Position numbers and translations under genes: made by a program. Positions 17,540 through 25,671 of a stretch of 64,000 nt of DNA are shown piece after piece. Positions within the stretch are counted from its first letter, which is position 1, and every line of letters begins with the position of its first letter. Source of the DNA: Bacteroidota bacterium (GTDB lineage Bacteria > Bacteroidota > Bacteroidia > Flavobacteriales > Weeksellaceae); the NCBI GenBank assembly GCA_018902795.1, contig JAHIQD010000007.1, positions 1 through 64,000 of the forward strand. The letters are read 5' to 3'. The notes under the pieces were generated by a model. That model saw only the letters and a program-made list of their open reading frames with translations, was not told where the DNA came from and made no database searches.

Positions 17540-17595
17540 CTTTTGAAATCCCAAAAAGGCGAATTGACATTTTTAAATATTTTATGCGATTGATT

Positions 17596-17616
17596 TACAG
17601 TAATTCACTACATTTA
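17596..17616 (+). promoter_or_regulatory. candidate promoter of the polyketide cluster
   Basis: TTG near 17590, a spacer of about 16 bases and TACATTTA at 17609-17616 resemble the Bacteroidota promoter (TAnnTTTG with the last base changed). The box ends only five bases before the TTG start of the first cluster gene, so the mRNA may have almost no leader. Confidence 0.4.
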
Positions 17617-17621
17617 TTTCA

Positions 17622-18758
17622 TTGAAAACTCCAGATTTTAATGCTGACGTCATCATTATTGGCGGTGGTTTGGCAGGTTTAACAGGCGCGATTCACCTTT
17701 CGAAAACGGGGCTTCGCGTCATTGTTATTGAAAAAAACTCCTACCCAAAACATAAAGTCTGCGGCGAATATATTTCCAATGAAGTCCTGCCCTATTTCAA
17801 ATGGTTAGATCTTGATATTGAAAACTTACATCCTACGCACATTGACAGCTTACATTTTTCTTCTGAATCGGGAAAATCTTTAAAAACAAAACTGCCGCTT
17901 GGTGGTTTTGGAGTGAGCCGTTATGCTTTGGATCATACGTTGTATTTAAAGGCAGTTTCTCAAAAATGTGCTGTTCTGGAAGATCAGGTGAATGAGGTCG
18001 TTTTTAATAATGATTTTTCTACCGTTCACCTGTCTTCGGGAAAAACCGTCACTTCATCAGTTGTTTTGGGTGCTTTTGGTAAAAGATCAAACTTGGATCA
18101 AAAAATGGGAAGAGATTTTTTTCATAAAAAATCGCCGTGGCTGGCGGTAAAATCTCATTATAAAGGTGATTTTCCGGATGATGTTGTAGGATTACACAAC
18201 TTTAAAGGAGGTTATTGCGGCGTCTCCAAAGTAGAAAATAACGTCCTCAACATTTGCTATCTCACTAATTTTGAATCGTTTAAAAAATTTAAAAATATTG
18301 AAGATTTTCAGGAAAAAACAGTGGAAAGAAATCCTCATCTGAAAAATATTTTACGAAATTCAGAAGCCATTTTTGAAAAACCTTTAACCATCAGCCAAAT
18401 TTCTTTTGAAAAGAAAAACAATGTTGAAAACCATATTCTGATGATTGGCGATACTGCCGGATTAATTCATCCCCTTTGCGGAAACGGAATGGCCATGGCG
18501 ATCCACAGTGCAAAACTGGCTTCAGAAAGTGTTTCCGAATTTCTGAATCAAAGAATTTCCAGAGAAGAAATGGAAATACACTATCAAAAACTTTGGAATA
18601 CAAATTTCAAAAAAAGACTGAGGTATGGACGGTTTTTAGGCAAAATTTTAGAACATTCCGCTTTATCCGAAATTTTAACCAAAATGATTACTTTTATTCC
18701 TTTTATGTTATCTTTAATTATCAGAAAAACCCATGGGAATGAAATTGTGATAAAATAA
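17622..18758 (+). CDS. FAD-dependent oxidoreductase, geranylgeranyl-reductase/hydroxylase type
   Basis: A Rossmann FAD site, VIIIGGGLAGLTGA, spans residues 10-23, followed by the KHKVCGEYIS stretch typical of the geranylgeranyl reductase family and by a second FAD motif, MIGDTAGLIHPLCGNGMAMA, near residue 270. The start is TTG; no ATG stands near enough to keep the FAD site. It is the first of seven packed genes around a type III polyketide synthase. In the Streptomyces srs operon a flavoprotein hydroxylates the resorcinol made by the synthase, so ring oxidation is a reasonable role; reduction of a double bond is the alternative. The fold is certain, the reaction is not. Confidence 0.85.
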   Translation: MKTPDFNADVIIIGGGLAGLTGAIHLSKTGLRVIVIEKNSYPKHKVCGEYISNEVLPYFKWLDLDIENLHPTHIDSLHFSSESGKSLKTKLPLGGFGVSRYALDHTLYLKAVSQKCAVLEDQVNEVVFNNDFSTVHLSSGKTVTSSVVLGAFGKRSNLDQKMGRDFFHKKSPWLAVKSHYKGDFPDDVVGLHNFKGGYCGVSKVENNVLNICYLTNFESFKKFKNIEDFQEKTVERNPHLKNILRNSEAIFEKPLTISQISFEKKNNVENHILMIGDTAGLIHPLCGNGMAMAIHSAKLASESVSEFLNQRISREEMEIHYQKLWNTNFKKRLRYGRFLGKILEHSALSEILTKMITFIPFMLSLIIRKTHGNEIVIK

Positions 18759-18760
18759 CG

Positions 18761-19474
18761 ATGGCATTAGACACTACCTACAGGACAGATTTAGCAGAAT
18801 CCATGGATGATTTTTCACTGGATAATGACGAACTAACTACCGCGTTGGATGATATTGCAAAAATCAACCGGTTTTTGGGTGGCAATGCTGTAACTTTACA
18901 TGGTGTAAAATATCTTTTGAAAGATGTTCTGAAAAATTCAGAAATTACAATTATGGATTTTGGCTGCGGAAGTGGTGACATGTTGAGAATGCTTTCAAAA
19001 TATGGCGCTGCCAACAATTTGAAATTTAATTTAATCGGTATTGATGCCAATGAAGCAACGGTTCGGCATGCAGAAAATTGTTCTGTAGATCATAAGAACA
19101 TTACCTACTTGGCGGAAGATATATTTAAATATGATTTCTCGAAATACAAAATCGATATTGCGCTGATTACACTTACTTTACATCATTTTAACGATGAAGA
19201 TATTTTAAAAATCCTGCGCACCATCAATAATTTGGTGACAACGGGTATCGTCGTAAATGATTTACAAAGAAGCAAAATGGCCTACCGGCTTTTTCAGGCG
19301 ATTATCTTTATCTTCAGGCTTGACAAAATGACGGCGGATGACGGTTTAATATCCATTTTAAGAGGTTTCAAAAAAGCAGAACTCCAAAAATATGCTTCAG
19401 CTTTAAATTTTAAAAAGCACAGGATTGCCTGGAAATGGGCCTTCCGCTACCAATGGATTATCGAAAAAACATGA
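18761..19474 (+). CDS. class I SAM-dependent methyltransferase
   Basis: Motif I is IMDFGCGSGDML near residues 64-75, followed by an acidic residue in LIGIDANEA (SAM ribose) and by the post-motif stretch ALITLTLHHFND near 130, which is a usual pattern in small-molecule methyltransferases. At 237 residues it is a plain catalytic domain without membrane segments. It begins two bases after the flavoprotein stop and its own stop overlaps the next start (ATGA), so it belongs to the polyketide operon. O- or C-methylation of the polyketide product is inferred from context. Confidence 0.88.
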   Translation: MALDTTYRTDLAESMDDFSLDNDELTTALDDIAKINRFLGGNAVTLHGVKYLLKDVLKNSEITIMDFGCGSGDMLRMLSKYGAANNLKFNLIGIDANEATVRHAENCSVDHKNITYLAEDIFKYDFSKYKIDIALITLTLHHFNDEDILKILRTINNLVTTGIVVNDLQRSKMAYRLFQAIIFIFRLDKMTADDGLISILRGFKKAELQKYASALNFKKHRIAWKWAFRYQWIIEKT

Positions 19475-20523
19475 GTGTAAAAATAATTTCGGTTGCGAAG
19501 CAACTTCCAAAACATTCGCGTAAAACGGCAGAAATCCTACCGTTTTTAGATTTGTGGCTTCATGGTCAGGAAAGTCGGTTTGTCAGGAAAGTCAAAAAAA
19601 TATTTGAAGGCGCGATGGTGGACGAAAGATACTCCATTATGGATCCGGCTGAAGTTTTCACTGCCACTTCTTTCGAAGATAAAAATGAAATTTATGCCCG
19701 CGAAGTTGTCATTCTTGGGGAGCAGGTGCTGCAGAAAACCCTGGAAAAAGCAAACTGGGATCCCCAGACTTTAGATTATATTATCACTGTAAGCTGCACC
19801 GGCATTATGATTCCTTCCCTTGATGCTTATCTGATTAACAAATTAAATTTGCGTCAGGACATCGTCCGTTTGCCTGTAACAGAAATGGGCTGTGCTGCAG
19901 GAGTTTCGGGAATTATTTATGCGAAAAATTTCCTTCAGGCCAATCCGGGAAAACGCGCCGCAATTGTCGCCGTGGAAAGCCCGACCGCTACTTTTCAAAT
20001 GGATGATTTTTCGATGGCGAATGTAGTAAGTGCCGCTATTTTCGGTGATGGTGCCGCATGTGTACTTCTTTCTTCCGATGAAAACGCTGAAGGTCCGGAA
20101 ATTCTCGCTGAAGAAATGTATCATTTCTATCATAACGAACACATGATGGGTTTTAAACTCACCAATTCCGGACTGCAGATGATTCTGGATATCGAAGTTC
20201 CCGATACCATCGCTGAACATTTCCCTAATATTGTTCATCCTTTTTTAGCCAAACAAAATTTAGAAATTAAAGATATCAATCATCTTATTTTTCACCCAGG
20301 CGGAAAAAAAATTGTGCAGATGGTAGAATCCCTTTTTGCGGATTTGGATAAAAACATTGATGCTACCAAAGAGATTTTGCGCCTTTACGGCAACATGTCG
20401 AGTGCAACGGTGCTTTATGTTTTGGAAGAAATAATGAATCAAAAACCGCAGAAAGGCGAGAAAGGTTTAATGTTGAGTTTCGGTCCTGGATTTTCTGCAC
20501 AAAGAGTTTTACTGCAATGGTAA
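19471..20523 (+). CDS. type III polyketide synthase (chalcone synthase-like)
   Basis: A homodimeric condensing enzyme that extends an acyl starter with malonyl-CoA and folds the chain to a pyrone or phenol. Counting from the ATG at 19471, the catalytic triad is C141 in EMGCAAG, H275 in IFHPGGKK and N308 in YGNMSSATV; the GNMSSA block is a family signature. The 350-residue length fits. The frame extends 12 residues upstream, but the ATG at 19471 overlaps the methyltransferase stop as ATGA and begins the MSVKIISVA strand, so I chose it. It is flanked by fatty-acid-type genes with an ACP, which suggests an ACP-bound starter. Product unknown: alkylresorcinol, alkylpyrone or phloroglucinol type. 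Confidence 0.95.
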   Translation: MSVKIISVAKQLPKHSRKTAEILPFLDLWLHGQESRFVRKVKKIFEGAMVDERYSIMDPAEVFTATSFEDKNEIYAREVVILGEQVLQKTLEKANWDPQTLDYIITVSCTGIMIPSLDAYLINKLNLRQDIVRLPVTEMGCAAGVSGIIYAKNFLQANPGKRAAIVAVESPTATFQMDDFSMANVVSAAIFGDGAACVLLSSDENAEGPEILAEEMYHFYHNEHMMGFKLTNSGLQMILDIEVPDTIAEHFPNIVHPFLAKQNLEIKDINHLIFHPGGKKIVQMVESLFADLDKNIDATKEILRLYGNMSSATVLYVLEEIMNQKPQKGEKGLMLSFGPGFSAQRVLLQW

Positions 20524-21314
20524 GGAAATTTGAGAATAAAAATTATTGGGCATTAATTCTGGGCGGAAGTTCAGGTTTAGGATTGGCGTCTGCAAAAAAA
20601 CTGGCTTCTGAAGGGATGAATATCTGTGTAATTCATAGAAATTCCCGTGCAGAAATGGAATTAATTAATAATGAATTTTCTTTAATTAAAAATAAAGGAA
20701 TTCAATTTTTAAATCTGAATAAAGATATTTTAAATCCTCAACATCAGCAGGAAATCATCACGGAACTGAAAACCTCTTTGGGATATGAAGGAAAAATCCG
20801 CTGCCTTTTGCACAGCATTGCCAAAGGAAATTTAAAACCTATGACCGGCTCTGAAACCGAAAGCCTTTCCGCAGATGATTTCAGTATTACGCTTCACGCC
20901 ATGGCAACCAGTTTGTACGAATGGACGAAACTGATTTTTAATGCAAAACTTTTTGCTGATGATGCCCGGATTCTCGCTTTTACAAGTGAAGGAAGCACAA
21001 AACCCATGATCCATTACGCTGCCGTTTCTGCTGCTAAAACCGCTTTGGAAGCTATTTCGCGCAATATTGCTTTGGAATTCGCGCAATTCGGAATACGATC
21101 GAACTGTATTCAGGCAGGCGTCACAGATACTCGATCGTTGCAGATGATTCCGGGAAGTGAAAAAATTAAAGAATTTACGTTAAAACGCAATCCTTTTAAA
21201 AGATTAACCCAGCCGGCAGACGTTGCAAATGTTGTCAGTTTATTATGTCAGGACGAGGCTTCCTGGATTAACGGTTGTGTCATTCCCGTGGATGGCGGCG
21301 AACATTTAAGCTGA
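20517..21314 (+). CDS. enoyl-ACP reductase-like SDR (FabL/FabI type)
   Basis: The 265-residue short-chain dehydrogenase fold opens with an NAD(P) loop, GGSSGLGLASA (residues 16-26). The active Tyr and Lys are Y167 and K174, a Y-x6-K spacing that marks enoyl-ACP reductases FabI and FabL; ketoreductases have Y-x3-K. The HSIAKGNLKP stretch near 99 and AKTALEAISRNIALEF after the Lys also match FabL. The gene overlaps the polyketide synthase by seven bases and the dehydratase by one. It would reduce the double bond made by the next enzyme in building an acyl chain. No ketoreductase of the FabG kind is present in the cluster. Confidence 0.82.
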   Translation: MVRKFENKNYWALILGGSSGLGLASAKKLASEGMNICVIHRNSRAEMELINNEFSLIKNKGIQFLNLNKDILNPQHQQEIITELKTSLGYEGKIRCLLHSIAKGNLKPMTGSETESLSADDFSITLHAMATSLYEWTKLIFNAKLFADDARILAFTSEGSTKPMIHYAAVSAAKTALEAISRNIALEFAQFGIRSNCIQAGVTDTRSLQMIPGSEKIKEFTLKRNPFKRLTQPADVANVVSLLCQDEASWINGCVIPVDGGEHLS

Positions 21315-21742
21315 TGAATACCGCAGAAATTTTTGATAAACTCCCCTACAGCGCTCCATTTTTATTTGTGGATGAATTGCTCAGCGTTGACGAAAACGGC
21401 GTTACGGGAACTTTCCGGTTTGATGAAAATTCAGACTTTTACAAAGGTCATTTTAAAAATCATCCGGTCACACCCGGCGTTATTTTAACCGAAACTATGG
21501 CCCAGATCGGAGTGGTTTGTTTAGGTATTTTTTTACATGGCAATCAAGTAAGTTCCGAAACTCAAATTGGGTTAACTTCAACGGAAATCGAATTTCTAAA
21601 ACCTGTTTTTCCCAATGAAAAAGTCACTGTGATTTCTGAAAAAATTTACTTTCGGTTTCATAAGCTGAAATGTAAAGTGAAGATGCTGAATGAAAAGGAA
21701 GAAACGGTTTGTGAGGGCACCATTGCGGGCATTATTAAATAA
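21314..21742 (+). CDS. 3-hydroxyacyl-ACP dehydratase (FabZ-like hotdog)
   Basis: The hotdog-fold active site is H46 in KGHFKNHPVTPGVILTE with E60 on the central helix, as in FabZ. The ATG at 21314 overlaps the reductase stop (TGATG); a longer frame from 21275 would add 13 residues read inside the reductase gene and is rejected. The protein has 142 residues, the FabZ size. It removes water from 3-hydroxyacyl-ACP in the small fatty-acid-like pathway that seems to feed the type III synthase. A housekeeping fabZ is expected elsewhere, so this copy is probably dedicated. Confidence 0.9.
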   Translation: MNTAEIFDKLPYSAPFLFVDELLSVDENGVTGTFRFDENSDFYKGHFKNHPVTPGVILTETMAQIGVVCLGIFLHGNQVSSETQIGLTSTEIEFLKPVFPNEKVTVISEKIYFRFHKLKCKVKMLNEKEETVCEGTIAGIIK

Positions 21743-21748
21743 ATTAAA

Positions 21749-23023
21749 ATGGAAATAAGAGTCGTTATCACCGGTTTAGGCGTTGCATCTCCTATCGGAA
21801 TTGGTTTGGAAGATTTCAGAACCTCTTTAAAAGAAGGCCGCTCCGGAATTCGTTTTGACCAACAGTTAGTCGATTTGCAGTTTTCCTGTCAGGTCTCAGG
21901 AACGCCGCCCATTGTGACAGAAAAATTAACTCAATATTTCACAGATTTAGAATTGCGGAATTTCAATTCTACAGGGATTATGTATGGCGTTATTGCTGGT
22001 TCAGATGCCTGGAAAGATGCGGGTTTATCACCTTCGCAGGAGGAAAACCCCGATTGGGACAGTGGAACTGTTTTTGGAACCGGAACCTCAGGAATTGAAA
22101 AATTTAGGGAAAGCATTTATAAAATTGATGCTTTACAAACACGAAAATTAGGAAGCACTGCCGTTTCACAGACGATGAACAGCGGAATCAGTGCTTATTT
22201 GGGCGGAAAATTAGGATTGGGAAATCAGGTTACGACCAATTCTTCTGCCTGTACAACGGGCACGGAAAGCCTGCTGATGGCATTTGAAAGAATTAAATCA
22301 GGAAAAGCAAAACGCATGCTTGCAGGTAGTACGAGTGATTCCGGACCTTATATCTGGGCGGGTTTTGATGCGATTAAAGTCTGCAATTTTAAATCCAATG
22401 AAAATCCGGAAGCCGCATCCCGTCCCATGAGTGCTTCAGCTGCGGGTTTTGTTCCCGGAAGCGGTGCCGGTGCATTCGTGGTTGAAGATTTGGAATCTGC
22501 GTTAGCCAGAAATGCAAAAATTTACTGCGAAATTTTAGGAGGAAATCTGAACAGCGGCGGACAGCGTGGTGGCGGAAGCATGACCGCACCCAATTCTGTG
22601 GCAGTGCAAAAATGTGTCAAAGATGCCATTTCAGATGCAGATATTCGTGCTGAAGATATCGATTATATCAGTGGACATCTCACCGCGACATCTAAAGACA
22701 GTACAGAAATTCGAAATTTGGCAGAAGCTTTAAACCGTTTTGGGAAAGATTTCCCTTACATCAATTCCTTAAAGGCTTTAACCGGACACTGCCTTTCCGC
22801 GTCAGGAAGTATCGAAGCAGTCGCAGCGGTTTTGCAGCTGGCTGAAAATTTTGTGGCTCCCAATATCAATTGTGAAGATTTAAACCGTGAAATTACGGCG
22901 GTGATCGATCCTGAATGTATTCCGCAAGAGTTGATCGCGAAGGAAATCAATATTGCCGCAAAAGTAAGTTTTGGTTTTGGCGACGTGAACGGATGTATTA
23001 TCTTTAAAAAATATTCTGAATAA
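21749..23023 (+). CDS. beta-ketoacyl-ACP synthase (FabF-like)
   Basis: Condenses acyl and malonyl-ACP. The triad is C168 in NSSACTTGTE, H310 in YISGHLTATSKD and H347 in KALTGHCLSASG, with the supporting K342, so it should be active. The first His sits in GHLTATS where FabF normally has AHGTST, a departure seen in ketosynthases of specialised pathways. The 424-residue length fits. It starts six bases after the dehydratase and precedes the ACP by 16 bases. It may build the starter chain, or decarboxylate malonyl-ACP as a chain starter, before hand-over to the type III synthase. Confidence 0.93.
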   Translation: MEIRVVITGLGVASPIGIGLEDFRTSLKEGRSGIRFDQQLVDLQFSCQVSGTPPIVTEKLTQYFTDLELRNFNSTGIMYGVIAGSDAWKDAGLSPSQEENPDWDSGTVFGTGTSGIEKFRESIYKIDALQTRKLGSTAVSQTMNSGISAYLGGKLGLGNQVTTNSSACTTGTESLLMAFERIKSGKAKRMLAGSTSDSGPYIWAGFDAIKVCNFKSNENPEAASRPMSASAAGFVPGSGAGAFVVEDLESALARNAKIYCEILGGNLNSGGQRGGGSMTAPNSVAVQKCVKDAISDADIRAEDIDYISGHLTATSKDSTEIRNLAEALNRFGKDFPYINSLKALTGHCLSASGSIEAVAAVLQLAENFVAPNINCEDLNREITAVIDPECIPQELIAKEINIAAKVSFGFGDVNGCIIFKKYSE

Positions 23024-23039
23024 ATTTTTATTAAACCCT

Positions 23040-23294
23040 ATGAGCAGAGAAGAAAATATTGCAAAACTCAAAGAGATTGTAAAACCTTACGTTAAAGACG
23101 CACCGGCGCTGGAAAACCTTACTGAAGACACCGATTTTATAAATGATTTGAATATCAATTCCGCCAACCTTGTGGATGTCATTCTGGATGTGGAAGAAGT
23201 TTTTGATATCGAAATCGACAACGAATCCATGGAAAAAATGCGCGACGTAAAATCTGCCCTAGCGGTAATTGAGGGAAAACTTGCTGAACAGTAA
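23040..23294 (+). CDS. acyl carrier protein of the polyketide cluster
   Basis: An 84-residue acidic four-helix carrier protein. The phosphopantetheine Ser is S41 in LNINSANLVDVIL; the usual DSL is NSA here, a change from Asp to Asn that is seen in some specialised carriers of Bacteroidota. Helix 3 (VEEVFDIEIDNESM) is typical. It ends the cluster and is likely the carrier on which ketosynthase, dehydratase and enoyl reductase act. The changed motif hints at a private phosphopantetheinyl transferase or partner set, although none lies in the window. Confidence 0.92.
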   Translation: MSREENIAKLKEIVKPYVKDAPALENLTEDTDFINDLNINSANLVDVILDVEEVFDIEIDNESMEKMRDVKSALAVIEGKLAEQ

Positions 23295-23617
23295 TTTTAA
23301 ATTGTTTTAGAATATTTTACTGGAGAATCGCCCATTGGTCTCCTAAATATGACAGCGTAAAAATAAATACGGGTTTCCACTGTCACCAGCGATGCATGCT
23401 TTTAGAGGAGAATTCCAGATTATGGGCATTCAGAATCAGTTAAAATTTATTAAATCCTTATCGAAGTTTAAGTTTTTATTATAAAAAACAGTAATAAAAT
23501 TTCATTGATTAAACCGCTCATTAAGAAATAAAAATGGGTGATAAAACTGTTTTTCAGTAATTATGTTATGCATACATTTGTCTAGGCAAAAGCCCTTAAT
23601 AAATAAATCAGTTTACA
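23295..23617. promoter_or_regulatory. intergenic region with promoter of the next gene
   Basis: This 323-base gap follows the ACP gene. TACATTTG at about 23573-23580 is an exact -7 box, giving a start near 23586 and a leader of about 30 bases before the ATG at 23618. GGAGA and TCTCC near 23322-23343 could form a weak hairpin after the ACP gene, but there is no T-run. No coding frame was recognised. Confidence 0.5.
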
Positions 23618-24058
23618 ATGAAAACAACAGTTGTAGGTTTATTCTCAAGTTGTGAGGAGGCGGTCAAAGCAGCAAAAAATTTAAAAAACCAAGGTTATAA
23701 AATTTTAAAACTTGCCTGTAAAGATTTGTCTGCCAAAAGAAAAAGCCTATTTGAGGAATTTTTCGGTTCATTCAGTACTTCATTTGGTTTAAAAACAGAA
23801 CAGCCATCTGAAGACAGTTCCGAAAATTTAGTTGCAGGAATTTTCTCAAAAAATGTTGAAAAACTAGAAAATGCAAAACGTATCTTAAATGATTCCGGAG
23901 CAATACATGTATTTTCATTTGAAAATATGTCGAAAGCAGAATCAAGATCAAAAGCTTTCATCATGAAAATGATAGGACTTCATGCAAAATCTGAAATTCA
24001 GCAAACACCTTCAATAAAACATCATATTTATCATGAAGGTATTTCAATGATGACTTAA
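23618..24058 (+). CDS. hypothetical protein, possible YflT-like stress domain
   Basis: The first 35 residues (TTVVGLFSSCEEAVKAAKNL) have the look of the YflT/general stress 17M domain, in which a beta strand is followed by a helix that starts with a 'bit-of-everything then Ala-rich' pattern, and the segment VAGIFSKNVEKLENAKRIL seems to repeat it. The 146-residue protein has no signal peptide or membrane helix and ends in a His-rich tail. It stands alone with a good promoter and a strong terminator. A stress-related role is a weak guess from resemblance. Confidence 0.6.
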   Translation: MKTTVVGLFSSCEEAVKAAKNLKNQGYKILKLACKDLSAKRKSLFEEFFGSFSTSFGLKTEQPSEDSSENLVAGIFSKNVEKLENAKRILNDSGAIHVFSFENMSKAESRSKAFIMKMIGLHAKSEIQQTPSIKHHIYHEGISMMT

Positions 24059-24087
24059 AAAATTCAATCTTAATAACAATTTAAAAA

Positions 24088-24120
24088 AAATACTTTACAG
24101 AACCTGTAAAGTATTTTTTT
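24088..24120 (+). terminator. bidirectional terminator
   Basis: AAATACTTTACAG and CTGTAAAGTATTT form a 13-bp perfect stem with a three-base loop; A and T runs flank both sides. It serves the stress-like gene on the plus strand and the secreted protein on the minus strand. Confidence 0.85.
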
Positions 24121-24124
24121 GATT

Positions 24125-25378
24125 CTATTTCCTAATAATTTTAATACTCTGCCTTCCGAGATTGGAATGGACATTCAGGAAATAGGCTCCTGCAGGATAT
24201 TTAAAAGGTAATGTGTAGTTTTTGATTCCTTTGTTTGCAATATCATCTTTCAGGATATACTCTAAAAATTTTCCTGAAGCATCATATAATCCGACTAAAA
24301 CATGGTCGGAATGTTCGTAATGTATTTTGAGTTTCAGAACATCGTTTACGGGGTTTGGTGCTACTTCTACTTTCAGCTCTTTAACCGAACGGTCGTTACT
24401 TTCCACCGTTGACAAGCCTGTGGTTGTCATTTTATAAATATTGTTGCCAGAAGCATAAGCCAGTGTTTTACTCAGAAAAAATATCCTGTTCAGCGAACCT
24501 CCGATTCCAAGTTCCGTCCAGGTATTACCTCCGTCATTCGTTTCATAAAAGCCGGTATGATGACCTCCCATCCAGCCTTTCGTCGGAGAAACAAAACCAA
24601 CCGCCTGCACATCTACATCAGGAAAATTTCTGGTCTCCCATGTCACCCCGCCGTCAGCACTCTTCAGTAATTTGCCGGTATTCGGGGCAACAGATTCGAT
24701 GGAACAGAACATCATATTATCCAGAATCTGCATTTTCCATACATATTCATCGGGTATATTTCCGCCATAAATTTTTGTCCAGGTTGTGCCGCCGTTTAAG
24801 GTCTTTAAAATTACGGCTCCCTGAGAATCGGTCCCGGAAACAAAACCTACATTTTCGTCTACAAATAAAATTTCAACCAATGCTGTTGCATAAGCTGACA
24901 TGTTGATGTATTGCCACGTATTGCCAGAATCGCTAGATTTAATGATGTACGCGGGATGAAACCATGCACCACAGCCGTAAACGGTCGATGTTCCTACTGT
25001 GTCCAAACCGCAGATAGCTTGCGGATAGGGAGAGATATTCTGTACCCTCTGCCAGGAGTTCCCACCGTCAACCGTTTTGTAGAAACTGTTATTTAATGTT
25101 CCTAAAAATCCGACATTTTCATTCAAAAATTCAATATTGCGGTAATACTCATTATTAGGATTTGGCAATGGCATCTGCGCCCATGTCGTTCCGCCGTTTA
25201 CCGTTTTAAAAACAGCTCCGGTTCCGCCTCTGGCAGCCCAGCCCAAATTTTCATTCAGGAAAAAAACGTCATCATATCTTCCTGGAGTTGACGGCGGATA
25301 GGAATACGTACTCCAACTGTGCTGTTGAGAAAAGACCAAAGTACTTAGAAAAAGAAAAGCTGATAAAAATTTTTGCAT
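24125..25378 (-). CDS. secreted BNR/Ycf48-like repeat protein with T9SS type A sorting domain
   Basis: A signal peptide (1-17, ending VFSQ) is followed by about five copies of a short Ycf48/BNR-like unit whose hallmark is GGTTW, GGNSW or GNTW, predicting a beta-propeller of 300 residues. From about 335 the type IX secretion C-terminal domain starts with VEVAPNPVNDVLKLKI and ends in SIKIIRK. So it is secreted through T9SS and likely anchored or released at the surface. Propellers of this kind bind glycans or other ligands or help assemble complexes; the ligand is unknown. It is a single-gene unit. Confidence 0.88.
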   Translation of the reverse strand: MQKFLSAFLFLSTLVFSQQHSWSTYSYPPSTPGRYDDVFFLNENLGWAARGGTGAVFKTVNGGTTWAQMPLPNPNNEYYRNIEFLNENVGFLGTLNNSFYKTVDGGNSWQRVQNISPYPQAICGLDTVGTSTVYGCGAWFHPAYIIKSSDSGNTWQYINMSAYATALVEILFVDENVGFVSGTDSQGAVILKTLNGGTTWTKIYGGNIPDEYVWKMQILDNMMFCSIESVAPNTGKLLKSADGGVTWETRNFPDVDVQAVGFVSPTKGWMGGHHTGFYETNDGGNTWTELGIGGSLNRIFFLSKTLAYASGNNIYKMTTTGLSTVESNDRSVKELKVEVAPNPVNDVLKLKIHYEHSDHVLVGLYDASGKFLEYILKDDIANKGIKNYTLPFKYPAGAYFLNVHSNLGRQSIKIIRK

Positions 25379-25570
25379 ATTTTTGAATTTAAAGCAAATA
25401 TGCTGTTTTTTTTAATTATACTGACAGGTATTCTATCATATTTAAAACATTTATGAAGGAACTGCTACTTTTCCTTTACAATAAACGAAAACTGCCAAAG
25501 TCAATTCATGAGAAAAATCAACCTTATTTTAATAATAGCGGAATCGTTTTCCAATTGATTCTTAAAATAT

Positions 25571-25578
25571 TATCTTTG
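25571..25578 (+). promoter_or_regulatory. -7 box upstream of fructose-6-phosphate aldolase
   Basis: TATCTTTG is an exact match to the Bacteroidota -7 element. The implied start near 25584 leaves a leader of about 88 bases before the aldolase. That leader includes a possible 23-codon frame (25591-25662). Confidence 0.5.
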
Positions 25579-25671
25579 TGAAATTAAGAAATGCAGGAAA
25601 CTTACGTGCTCAAAATAAACTTTAACACGCTTAAATTTCCTTCTGACAATAAAAAAATATAAAATATACAC

